This document shows, piece after piece, positions 1 to 6,492 of a stretch of 10,122 bases of DNA. Source of the DNA: Pseudomonadota bacterium (lineage in GTDB: Bacteria > Pseudomonadota > Gammaproteobacteria > Natronospirales > REEB76); contig JAJYBN010000022.1 of NCBI GenBank assembly GCA_021779005.1, positions 1 to 10,122 on the forward strand, in the 5' to 3' direction. Position 1 is the first letter of the stretch, and the number at the start of each line of letters is the position of its first letter. A model generated the notes under the pieces. The model saw only the letters and a program-made list of their open reading frames with translations, was not told the origin of the DNA and did not search any database. Both the position numbers and the translations under genes were made by a program.

Positions 1-2751
1 GAACGACGGCTCGATGCCGTTCGAGGCATTGTTGGCCAGCGACAGGGAGATGGTGCCGGTGGGCGCGATGGAGGTATGGTGGGTGAAGCGCGCGCCGGTG
101 AGCGCCAGCTGTTCCACCAGCTCCGGCGCTACTTCGGCGACGCGCTGCATGTAGCGGCTATAGCTGGCGTGCAGGTCCTTGCCCTTGATGGTGTCGCCCA
201 CCTTCCAGCCGTCGCGCTTCATCTCCGGGCGCTTGCGCAGCATCTCGGGGGTGACCTGGAATTCCTCCAGCATAATGGGCGCTGGGCCCTTCTCCTTGGC
301 CAGTTCCAGGGCTTCCAGCCAGCCGGCGATGGCCATCTCGCGGGACACGTCCTCGGTGAACTTCACCGCTTCCGGCGAACCGTATTTCATGCCTAGCAGC
401 GTGAGGGTGGAGCCCAGGCCCAAAAAGCCCATGCCGTGGCGGCGCTTGCGCAGGATCTCCTGACGTTGGCGCTCTAGCGGCAGGCCGTTGACCTCCACCA
501 CGTTGTCGAGCATGCGGGTGAACACCTTCACCACTTCGCGGTATTCGTCCCAGTCGAAATGCGCCTGCGCGGTGAACGGTGCGCGCACGAACTGGGTGAG
601 GTTTACGGATCCTAAAAGGCAGGAACCGTAGGGCGGCAGCGGTTGCTCTCCGCAGTTATGTGCATGCAAACCATTGGCATCAAAACTGTTGATCCCTGGA
701 ACCTGAACGTCATAAACATCTTCCGATCCGGCCGGTGTCACATCGAACACGCGTGCGCTGAAGCGTTCACGGTTCAACTCGCGCTTGTAACCGGATAAGA
801 GATGATCAAGGCGCTCGGCTTTGTCACTGTCGCCGAACCCAATGAGCTCGCGATAACGCAGCAAATTTTCGCCACTTATGACCAGCTCGTGTTGCGGTTT
901 GATAGCGTAATCCCGGTATCCACCTTTGCCATCCGGCAAATGGCTCGTGCCGGCTTCCCGGCGGCCGGTATAAATGACCGAGGCTATCCCCAAGCGAAGC
1001 AGCATGCGTTGCGTTGCCTCAAGTCGTGGCAAATCCGATTGTGCGAGGCGCAGGCTCACGCCCTTGGCCTGGCTGCCCTGCACTGAACCGTCGGAATCGA
1101 ACAGGCCGCGCAGGAAGCCGCGGTAAAAATCGCTGGAGCAGCGTTCTACAGCTGGAGTGATGGCCATGTCACCGGGGCGCATACCTAAATCTAAGGACAG
1201 GTTGCGCAACGCGGCGGACGCCAGCCGGTATTCGCCACGGCTACTGACTTCGTGCCAGCCGCTGAAATCGCTGCGATGCGGCAGCGTCTGCACTGCCTGC
1301 AATGCTTCCTGCATCATTGCTTGTACACCGTCCGAGAGATTAACCGCAGCGCCGTTTGCGACCGCTGCTGCACGCCAGACTGACAATACTGCCTTATCGG
1401 ACTTCAAGGTGCCGTCACCCACCAACAGGCCCAGCAGGTAACCCTGGTTCTGGTCATGTGCGCCGGCCCACTGGCTATTGTCGCGGTGATCGTTTAGCAG
1501 TATGCGTTCGCCAACCTTTAGTTCACCAGCAGCACACCAATCGGTATCCATACTCCAACGTGTTTGCCGGATCACGCGCCGCACCTGATGATCGGCTGTT
1601 AAACGCAAGCGATAGCCTTCCTCGGTCTGCAGATCCAATACAGGCTTGGTAGCGGTGCGAAAAAATCCATCCGCGCTGCTGGGGTAATCGTGTCCATCGA
1701 TGCGCGCATTGAAACCTTGACCTAATAATTCACGCACTTGACGCGGACCTTTGTCAGTCTGTATCCAAGTGTCAGCTGTCACGCACGGATTGGTAGCGCG
1801 GATGTTCTCGCACCACCAGTTGTTGTTCATCTCGTTGACCTTGTCGATGAGCACGAAGCCGGGCTCGGCGAAGTCATACGTTGACGCCATGATCATGTCC
1901 CACACACGGCGTGCCGGCAGGGTCTTGTAGATCTTGCAGGCCACCTGGCCGGCAGCGTTGGTGAAGTAGCCTTCGGTGGTAGGCCAGTCCCGCCACACCA
2001 CTTTGTTTGCATCCTCCAGATCCATGCCGTCGGCGGCCACTTCCTTCAGGTCGAGGGGAAACGCCAGCTGCCACTCGCCATCGGCTTTCACCGCTTCCAT
2101 GAAATCCCTGGTGACCAACAGCGACAGGTTGAACTGCCGCAGCCGTCCGTCCTCGCGCTTGGCGCGGATGAAATCCAGCACGTCCGGATGGCCCACATCG
2201 AAGGTGCCCATCTGCGCGCCGCGGCGTCCGCCGGCCGAGGACACGGTGAAGCACATCTTGTCGTAGATATCCATGAACGACATGGGGCCGGAGGTGTAGG
2301 CGCCGGCGCCGGCCACGTAGGCGCCGCGCGGACGCAGGGTGGAGAACTCGTAACCGATGCCGCAACCGGCCTTCAGGGTGAGCCCGGCCTCGTGCACTTT
2401 CTCCAGGATGTTGTCCATGGAGTCACGGATGGTGCCGGACACGGTGCAGTTGATGGTGGAAGTGGCGGGTTTGTGTTCCAGGGCCCCGGCGTTGGAGGTG
2501 ATGCGGCCGGCCGGGATCGCCCCGTGGCGCAGGGCCCACAAGAATTTCTCGTTCCAGGCCTCGCGCTGCTCGGCGGGCTCCACGTCCGCCAGCGCCCGCG
2601 CCACACGCTTCCAGGTGTCGTCCACCGTCTGGTCCAGGATGCTGCCGTCCTTGGCCTTGAGGCGGTATTTCTTGTCCCAGATATCGGCCGAGGCTTCCTG
2701 TACCGGGATCTCAGTGGCGGGTTTGATAGCGGTCTTAAGCACAGTATTCAT
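1..2751 (-). CDS. nrdJ: Adenosylcobalamin-dependent (class II) ribonucleotide reductase, intein-containing, C-terminus outside window
   Basis: The enzyme reduces ribonucleotides to deoxyribonucleotides in the cytoplasm, using coenzyme B12 to generate a thiyl radical. The frame is open from the ATG at 2751 to base 1 (917 codons: 322 N-extein, 377 intein, 218 C-extein) with no stop, so the true C-terminus lies to the left. Family signs are STINCTVSGTI with the likely reducing cysteine at residue 102, the glycine-rich GAGAYTSGPMSFMDIYDKM and SSAGGRRGAQMGTFDVGHPD, the active-site NPCGE (split by the intein; Asn321, Cys323, Glu325 after splicing), and APTGTISL followed by NNASNGIEPSF near the edge. 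NPCGE corresponds to the Asn-x-Cys-x-Glu triad of class I and II reductases. An AGGA lies 10 nt before the ATG (2765-2762). The extein codons are strongly GC-ending. A class I NrdA is less likely because of the SSAGGRRGAQ and NNASNGIEP sequence type. Confidence 0.93.
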   Translation of the reverse strand, partial: MNTVLKTAIKPATEIPVQEASADIWDKKYRLKAKDGSILDQTVDDTWKRVARALADVEPAEQREAWNEKFLWALRHGAIPAGRITSNAGALEHKPATSTINCTVSGTIRDSMDNILEKVHEAGLTLKAGCGIGYEFSTLRPRGAYVAGAGAYTSGPMSFMDIYDKMCFTVSSAGGRRGAQMGTFDVGHPDVLDFIRAKREDGRLRQFNLSLLVTRDFMEAVKADGEWQLAFPLDLKEVAADGMDLEDANKVVWRDWPTTEGYFTNAAGQVACKIYKTLPARRVWDMIMASTYDFAEPGFVLIDKVNEMNNNWWCENIRATNPCVTADTWIQTDKGPRQVRELLGQGFNARIDGHDYPSSADGFFRTATKPVLDLQTEEGYRLRLTADHQVRRVIRQTRWSMDTDWCAAGELKVGERILLNDHRDNSQWAGAHDQNQGYLLGLLVGDGTLKSDKAVLSVWRAAAVANGAAVNLSDGVQAMMQEALQAVQTLPHRSDFSGWHEVSSRGEYRLASAALRNLSLDLGMRPGDMAITPAVERCSSDFYRGFLRGLFDSDGSVQGSQAKGVSLRLAQSDLPRLEATQRMLLRLGIASVIYTGRREAGTSHLPDGKGGYRDYAIKPQHELVISGENLLRYRELIGFGDSDKAERLDHLLSGYKRELNRERFSARVFDVTPAGSEDVYDVQVPGINSFDANGLHAHNCGEQPLPPYGSCLLGSVNLTQFVRAPFTAQAHFDWDEYREVVKVFTRMLDNVVEVNGLPLERQRQEILRKRRHGMGFLGLGSTLTLLGMKYGSPEAVKFTEDVSREMAIAGWLEALELAKEKGPAPIMLEEFQVTPEMLRKRPEMKRDGWKVGDTIKGKDLHASYSRYMQRVAEVAPELVEQLALTGARFTHHTSIAPTGTISLSLANNASNGIEPSF
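655..1785 (-). mobile_element. Intein with LAGLIDADG homing endonuclease, inserted in nrdJ at NP^CGE
   Basis: This is a 377-residue in-frame protein intron. It starts with Cys1 (CVTADTWIQTDKGPRQV, block A), has a block B TxxH motif at residues 63-66 (LTADH), and ends with block F (VYDVQVPGINSFDANG) and block G (LHAHN, His376-Asn377). The next extein residue is Cys. All residues needed for standard class 1 splicing are therefore present. Between the splicing blocks are two dodecapeptides: LLGLLVGDGT (117-126) and LRGLFDSDGSV (225-235), with the metal-binding acidic residues Asp124 and Asp232 intact, so the homing endonuclease looks full length. The size fits a large rather than a mini-intein. 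Leucine TTA occurs six times and CTA twice in the intein, whereas I saw no TTA in the first 157 codons of the N-extein. This supports acquisition by transfer. Boundaries are fixed to the codon by the host motif. Confidence 0.94.
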
Positions 2752-2838
2752 GTAAGTCCATTCCTGCGAATTTCTATTGGTTTTTATCGGAAAGCGGTCC
2801 GTTAGCTGCCGGGCCTTACCCCCAACAGGTGCACATCT

Positions 2839-2858
2839 TCTGGATAACGTGTGGGAAA
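2839..2858 (-). promoter_or_regulatory. Pair of DnaA-box-like 9-mers in the nrdJ leader
   Basis: Read on the minus strand, TTTCCCACA (2858-2850) and TTATCCAGA (2847-2839) each match the DnaA-box pattern TTWTNCACA at 8 of 9 positions. They share orientation and are separated by 2 bp. DnaA control of a ribonucleotide reductase operon is known from E. coli nrdAB; its application here is inference. Confidence 0.25.
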
Positions 2859-2873
2859 GCTGGGGATGACGCA

Positions 2874-2889
2874 CCACAACATCTTGTGC
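2874..2889. promoter_or_regulatory. NrdR-box-like operator in the nrdJ leader
   Basis: CCACAACATCTTGTGC is an interrupted palindrome (CACAA-N4-TTGTG). It matches all the invariant positions of the published NrdR-box pattern acaCwAtATaTwGtgt and 12 of 16 overall. NrdR is the ATP/dATP-sensing repressor of ribonucleotide reductase genes. The site lies just downstream of the predicted nrdJ start point. NrdR boxes usually come in pairs about 31-32 bp apart start to start; only an ACAC half-site (2905-2908) occurs at that distance. Confidence 0.5.
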
Positions 2890-2916
2890 GGCTGGTACCC
2901 GGCAACACCCGCCTAA

Positions 2917-2945
2917 AGACTAGACCCTCATCCCGGGTTTGTCAA
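2917..2945 (-). promoter_or_regulatory. Predicted sigma-70 promoter for nrdJ
   Basis: On the minus strand a perfect TTGACA (-35, 2945-2940) is followed by exactly 17 nt and TAGTCT (-10, 2922-2917; 3 of 6 matches). Transcription would start near 2910, giving a leader of about 158 nt that contains the NrdR-like and DnaA-like sites. I looked for a cobalamin-riboswitch B12 box in this leader and did not see one. Confidence 0.5.
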
Positions 2946-3034
2946 ATAAGTTTATTATTAATAATCAAGGACTTATGAGACACAACTCAGGCGTGTTCGA
3001 ACTGGATTCCAGGCCGAACTTTCACTCCGAGTAA

Positions 3035-3050
3035 ACACAATATCTAGGAT
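3035..3050. promoter_or_regulatory. Second NrdR-box-like site, upstream
   Basis: ACACAATATCTAGGAT matches 13 of 16 positions of the NrdR-box pattern, including every invariant one, but its right arm (GGAT instead of GTGT) is degraded. It lies about 90 bp upstream of the nrdJ -35 element and 161 bp from the first box, which is not the usual tandem spacing. It could be an auxiliary site or chance. Confidence 0.3.
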
Positions 3051-3134
3051 GGAGAGAGTTAATCATAAATTTTTCGACAAGGGAAGCAATGGCATTTTTA
3101 GTCGCGGAATTCCGCCATCACATACGCGCGCCCA

Positions 3135-3162
3135 CTTGAGAAATGCGCAACCGACCCTACCT
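3135..3162 (+). promoter_or_regulatory. Predicted sigma-32 (heat-shock) promoter for hsp20
   Basis: CTTGAGA (3135-3141), a 13-nt spacer and CCCTACCT (3155-3162) resemble the sigma-32 pattern CTTGAAA-N12-19-CCCCATNT, with one mismatch in the -35 and two in the -10. Transcription would begin about 33 nt before the hsp20 start codon. Position and gene identity both support it. Confidence 0.5.
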
Positions 3163-3202
3163 AAAAAATACTGAAATACTTTTTTGAATGGAGGAACACC
3201 TT

Positions 3203-3649
3203 ATGAACATGATCCGTTATGAACCCTGGGGACTGGCCAGCCAGCTCCACAACGAAATCAACCGGCTTTTCGACCGCAACCTGGGAGGCGTGGCCAATGA
3301 TAACGGCCTGACCGCCAGCGACTGGGTGCCGGCGGTGGATATCAAGGAAGAGCCGAACCGCTATCTGATCCATGCGGATGTCCCGGGCGTGGATCCCAAG
3401 GACATCGAGATCACCATGGAGGATGGCACCCTGACCCTCAAGGGCGAGCGCCAGAGCGAGACCCGCGAGGAGCAGGACGGCTATCGCCGGGTGGAGCGCG
3501 TCAGCGGCCAGTTTTTCCGCCGCTTCACGCTGCCGGACACCGCCGACGCCGAAGGCATCAGCGCCAAAGGTAGTAACGGCGTTTTGGAAATCAGCATTCC
3601 CAAACAAGCCAAAGCCCAGCCGCGCCGCATCACGGTGAAAGCCTCCTGA
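3203..3649 (+). CDS. hsp20: Small heat-shock protein, Hsp20/alpha-crystallin family
   Basis: This is a 148-residue ATP-independent holdase chaperone that binds unfolding proteins in the cytoplasm. The alpha-crystallin domain runs from about residue 41 (WVPAVDIKEEPNRY) to 135. It includes the conserved DVPGVDPKDIEI stretch and the signature AKGSNGVLEISIPK (residues 121-134). The tail ends RRITVKAS, whose I-x-V is the oligomer-forming IXI-type motif. The N-terminal arm (MNMIRYEPWGLASQLHNEINRLF) is typical of proteobacterial Hsp20 of this length. The start at 3203 is chosen over the in-frame ATG at 3188 because GGAGGA (3190-3195) lies 7 nt before it and would fall inside the gene if translation began at 3188. 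A sigma-32-like promoter precedes it and a 16-bp hairpin follows it, so it is probably monocistronic. Confidence 0.93.
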   Translation: MNMIRYEPWGLASQLHNEINRLFDRNLGGVANDNGLTASDWVPAVDIKEEPNRYLIHADVPGVDPKDIEITMEDGTLTLKGERQSETREEQDGYRRVERVSGQFFRRFTLPDTADAEGISAKGSNGVLEISIPKQAKAQPRRITVKAS

Positions 3650-3662
3650 ACCAATCCGTTCC

Positions 3663-3698
3663 GATCTTCCCGTCGCACCACAGTGCGACGGGAAGATC
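3663..3698 (+). terminator. Strong hairpin after hsp20, probable terminator
   Basis: A perfect 16-bp inverted repeat (arms 3663-3678 and 3683-3698, loop CACA) starts 13 nt after the hsp20 stop. No T-run follows directly; the nearest T-rich stretch (TTGTTTTT) begins about 20 nt later. It may end transcription imperfectly or protect the 3' end of the hsp20 mRNA. Confidence 0.5.
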
Positions 3699-3757
3699 CG
3701 GCGGTGATGCGTTGGGTTGTTTTTCGGCAGCCACCCCTGCCCTCGAGTGTACAACGT

Positions 3758-3786
3758 GGAACTTTCTTTATATACAAGTGTCTGTA
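3758..3786 (+). promoter_or_regulatory. Predicted sigma-E (RpoE/AlgU) promoter for the Do-family protease
   Basis: GGAACTT (3758-3764) is a perfect sigma-E -35 element. It is followed by a 16-nt spacer and TCTGTA (3781-3786), one base from the TCTGA/TCTAA -10 type and preceded by the favoured G. Transcription would start near 3792, leaving a leader of about 200 nt before the ATG at 3996. Genes for DegP/MucD proteases are classic sigma-E/AlgU targets, so context agrees with sequence. Confidence 0.65.
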
Positions 3787-3995
3787 TCCACGCCGAACAT
3801 TCGTCTGTAACCACGTCGCGTTTTGAACTGCACACCCAGTGCAGACCACCGAGTGGTTAGGCTGATACAAAAGCTACTGAACAAACCTCCTATGGGGCCC
3901 GATTTTTTTGTTTTCGTAAAAATTTTGTATTGTTTAGAACCAGCTGGCGCCATACACGGCGCTTCTCCCTACATCCGTCAACCAGAGGGACCATC

Positions 3996-5390
3996 ATGAA
4001 ACGTCCGACAACTCTCACTGTCACCGTGTGTGCTGCACTCCTTTTGATCAGCCCGTGGGCGGCCTTGGCGCATATGCCGCCGCCGTTCGTGCAGGGCCAG
4101 CCGGTGCCGACACTAGCACCCATCATCAAGCGGGTTTCGCCGGCGGTGGTCAATATCTCCACCAGCGGTCGAGTGACCGTGCAGAATCCGATGTACAACC
4201 AATTCTTTAACGACCCATTTTTCCAGCAGTTCTTCGGCACCCCCAATCAACCGTCCATGCAGCAGAATTTCCAGGCGCTGGGCTCGGGTGTGATCGTGGA
4301 TGCCGCCAAGGGCTACATCCTCACCAACAACCACGTGATCGAGAACGCCGACAAGATCACCGTGACCACCTATGACAACCGCAGCTTCAAGGCCAAGATC
4401 ATCGGCCGCGATCCGGAGACCGACATCGCGGTGCTGCAGATCAAGGCCGGCGGTTTGACCCAGATCCCGCTGGGTAATTCTGACAACCTGCAGGTGGGCG
4501 ACTTCGTGATCGCCATCGGCAACCCCTTCGGCCTCAACCACACGGTGACCGCCGGCATCGTCAGTGCCAAGGGCCGTACCCAGGTGCAGGACGGCAAGTA
4601 CTCGGATTTCATCCAGACCGACGCCTCCATCAATCCGGGTAATTCCGGCGGTGCGCTGGTGAACCTGGAAGGCAAGCTGGTGGGCATCAACACCATGATC
4701 GTCACCAGTGGTGGCAGCCGCGGCAACCTGGGTATCGGCTTTGCAATCCCGATCGATATGGCGAAGTCCGTCATGTACCAGCTCATCCAGTATGGCAAGG
4801 TGGAACGCGGCATGCTGGGTGTGCAGGTCCAGTCACTTACACCGGAACTGGCCCAGGCACTCAAGCTCACGCAGAACCAGGGTGCGGTCGTGAACCAGGT
4901 CGTGCCGGGGTCCGAGGCTGAAAAAGCTGGCATCAAGCCGGGTGACGTGATCGTCAGCATCAACGGCAATCCTGTGACCAGTGCCGCTGACCTGAGCAAC
5001 ACCATCGGTGTCATGCGTGTGGGCAGCACACTCACGCTCGGGGTCATCCGCGACGGCCGCAGCATCACCATCCAGGCCAAGATTGGCAAGCAGGAGTCTG
5101 AACAGATAGCTTCCTCCGAGCATCCACAGCTGCGCGGCATCACTGTCAGCAACCTGAACGAAAGTTCACCGTTGTTCGGGCAGGCGAAAGGCGTGCTGGT
5201 GACCGGCGTGGATCCCAACAGCGAAGCTTATATGGCCGGCCTGCGCCAGGGCGATGTGATCACCGCTGTGAACCGCGAAGCGGTGGCTGATGTGGCGCAG
5301 TTCCGCAAAGCCCTCGGTAAGACCAGCGGCGCGGTGGCGCTGCGGGTGCGCCGCAACGACCAGATCTTCTATCTCGTGCTGGGCGGCTGA
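3996..5390 (+). CDS. degQ: Periplasmic Do-family (DegQ/DegP/MucD-like) serine endoprotease, two PDZ domains
   Basis: This 464-residue protease/chaperone degrades misfolded envelope proteins. It has a Sec signal peptide (MKRPTT... LLLISPWAALA, cleavage near residue 25) and a trypsin-like domain. The triad is His113 (TNNHVIENAD), Asp143 (ETDIAVL) and Ser217 (NPGNSGGAL). PDZ1 spans about 270-360 (RGMLGVQVQ, GSEAEKAGIKPGDVI) and PDZ2 about 380-462 (NSEAYMAGLRQGDVI). All catalytic residues are present and the length fits the family. The loop between strands near residues 62-92 is short, closer to DegQ than to E. coli DegP, so the symbol is a best guess. Translation starts at 3996: AGAGGGA (3984-3990) lies 5 nt before it and the signal peptide starts there. 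An upstream in-frame ATG at 3930 would put 22 extra residues before the signal peptide. Expression is likely from the sigma-E site at 3758. Confidence 0.93.
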   Translation: MKRPTTLTVTVCAALLLISPWAALAHMPPPFVQGQPVPTLAPIIKRVSPAVVNISTSGRVTVQNPMYNQFFNDPFFQQFFGTPNQPSMQQNFQALGSGVIVDAAKGYILTNNHVIENADKITVTTYDNRSFKAKIIGRDPETDIAVLQIKAGGLTQIPLGNSDNLQVGDFVIAIGNPFGLNHTVTAGIVSAKGRTQVQDGKYSDFIQTDASINPGNSGGALVNLEGKLVGINTMIVTSGGSRGNLGIGFAIPIDMAKSVMYQLIQYGKVERGMLGVQVQSLTPELAQALKLTQNQGAVVNQVVPGSEAEKAGIKPGDVIVSINGNPVTSAADLSNTIGVMRVGSTLTLGVIRDGRSITIQAKIGKQESEQIASSEHPQLRGITVSNLNESSPLFGQAKGVLVTGVDPNSEAYMAGLRQGDVITAVNREAVADVAQFRKALGKTSGAVALRVRRNDQIFYLVLGG

Positions 5391-5413
5391 TCTGGGAATA
5401 GCAGTGTTAACAG

Positions 5414-5443
5414 GAAGGGCCCCTTGCGGGGCCCTTCTTTTTT
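5414..5443 (+). terminator. Intrinsic terminator of the protease gene
   Basis: A 10-bp GC-rich stem (GAAGGGCCCC / GGGGCCCTTC, loop TTGC) is followed directly by six T residues. It begins 24 nt after the stop codon and isolates the protease gene from what follows. Confidence 0.93.
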
Positions 5444-5530
5444 GGAGTGCTGCAGACGACGGCAGTTTTATCGAACATGCTCTGCAAAGTGGCTAGTTCC
5501 ATCAATAGCAGATTATGTCAGCTCATGTAT

Positions 5531-5573
5531 AAATCACCGGAAATCACCGTCGATTTGCATGAGACGATATACT
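5531..5573 (+). promoter_or_regulatory. Candidate promoter region of the DUF2914 gene
   Basis: TATACT (5568-5573) is a good -10 element (5 of 6) about 55 nt before the DUF2914 start, but no convincing -35 lies at the right distance. Just upstream is a tandem near-repeat AAATCACCGG AAATCACCGT (5531-5550), 9 of 10 identical, at -35 to -60 where an activator could bind. The rest of 5444-5530 shows nothing recognisable. Confidence 0.3.
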
Positions 5574-5627
5574 CTAGTGGACGGATAACCGCCCGTTTCG
5601 GTGGTGTTTACCAGGAGATTTTCAGCC

Positions 5628-6200
5628 ATGAGCAAAACCCTACTAATCACGTTGGCCACCAGCCTGTTGATGGTGAGCGCATTCACCCGGGCACAGAGCG
5701 CCCCCGCCACGTCGACCGCTATGCCCGCAGCCAGCGTCACGACAGCGATGCCCGCTGCGCCTGCCGCTACCCACAAACCACCGATGGTGACCCAGGCCCA
5801 GTTCACTACCGGCGTCAGCAACCGCGAACCGGCGGACGCTGTGAGCAGTCTCGACAACAGTCACGACCAAGTGTTCTTTTTTACCGCACTCAAGGACGCC
5901 GCCGGCCAGACCATCACCCATCGCTGGGAATTCAATGGCAAGACCGTGGCTGAAGTTAATTTGCAACCCAAGGCCAATCACTGGCGCACATGGTCCAGCA
6001 AGATATTGATGCCGGATCAGATTGGAACCTGGACGGTGCAAGTGCTGGACGACAGTGGCAAGGTGTTAATGTCCAAGTCGTTTGACTATACTCGGGCGCC
6101 AGTGTCTGGATCTGAAGCCGCCCACAAACAGCCGGTTATGCAAAATGCTCCGACCCCAGCAGCCCCGGCAGAAACTAAAACTACGCCACCATCATTGTGA
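5628..6200 (+). CDS. Secreted DUF2914-domain protein
   Basis: This 190-residue protein has a Sec signal peptide (MSKTLLITLATSLLMVSAF, cleavage around residues 22-24). An Ala/Pro/Thr-rich linker runs to about residue 55, then a DUF2914-type domain at about 57-155, then a second Pro/Ala/Thr-rich tail. The domain is recognised from ITHRWEFNGKTVAEV, NHWRTWSSKILMPDQIGTWTV and the closing GKVLMSKSFDY. The function of DUF2914 is not established; the fold is probably a small beta-sandwich exposed in the periplasm or outside the cell. No lipobox cysteine or extra membrane segment is visible. The start at 5628 is preferred to the in-frame ATG at 5601 because AGGAG (5613-5617) lies 10 nt before it and the signal peptide begins there. 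The 78-residue peptide gene follows 30 nt later, so the two are probably co-transcribed. Confidence 0.82.
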   Translation: MSKTLLITLATSLLMVSAFTRAQSAPATSTAMPAASVTTAMPAAPAATHKPPMVTQAQFTTGVSNREPADAVSSLDNSHDQVFFFTALKDAAGQTITHRWEFNGKTVAEVNLQPKANHWRTWSSKILMPDQIGTWTVQVLDDSGKVLMSKSFDYTRAPVSGSEAAHKQPVMQNAPTPAAPAETKTTPPSL

Positions 6201-6230
6201 TTAAAGCAAATCATTTGGGAGAAATCGATC

Positions 6231-6467
6231 ATGAACAGAATCCATAAAATTGTTGCGCTACTGGGTGCCGGCCTGCTGCTAGTCACGGCGGGCGTGCTGG
6301 CTGACAAACCTACCGCGCCGGCCCCGACCACCTCGACCTCTACACCTGCAACTTCGACGAATGCTACCCATACGCCACAGGCAACCCATACACCAGTCCC
6401 ATCATCTACCACTACAGCGGCACCTTCGACCGTTACCAATGCGGGCGCCAGCAGCATCGGCGGATGA
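6231..6467 (+). CDS. Small secreted Thr/Pro/Ala-rich protein of unknown function
   Basis: This 78-residue protein has a clear signal peptide (MNRIHKIVALLGAGLLLVTAGVLA, cleavage before Asp25). The mature part of 54 residues is almost entirely Thr, Pro, Ala and Ser, with a short internal repeat (ATHTP twice, about residues 46-54, echoed in the DNA as ACCCATACGCCA / ACCCATACACCA). It contains no cysteine, aromatic residue or known motif, so the mature chain should be disordered. GGGAGA (6217-6222) supplies a ribosome site 8 nt before the ATG. It is 30 nt behind the DUF2914 gene and ahead of a shared terminator. Codon use and signal peptide make it a credible gene rather than a chance ORF. I do not recognise a family. 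Confidence 0.7.
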   Translation: MNRIHKIVALLGAGLLLVTAGVLADKPTAPAPTTSTSTPATSTNATHTPQATHTPVPSSTTTAAPSTVTNAGASSIGG

Positions 6468-6492
6468 ACGACGCGTTAATGCATATTTGAGA

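Noticed and set aside
802..1086. Possible free-standing small genes inside the intein region (for example 802-1086 and 1157-1441, plus strand)
   Set aside because: They are antisense to the intein, whose splicing and endonuclease blocks are all in the minus-strand frame.
2188..2805. Long plus-strand open frame (205 codons)
   Set aside because: It is antisense to nrdJ, lies in the GC-rich shadow frame, and has no ribosome site or family resemblance.
2752..2910. Possible cobalamin riboswitch in the leader of the B12-dependent reductase gene
   Set aside because: The predicted leader is about 158 nt and lacks a B12-box-like sequence; nothing else suggests the fold.
3161..3835. Long minus-strand open frame (224 codons)
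   Set aside because: It is antisense to hsp20 and reads through the terminator hairpin and the sigma-E promoter; Hsp20 on the plus strand is unmistakable.
4370..5218. Minus-strand open frame of 282 codons
   Set aside because: It lies entirely inside the protease gene on the opposite strand and has low-complexity shadow composition.
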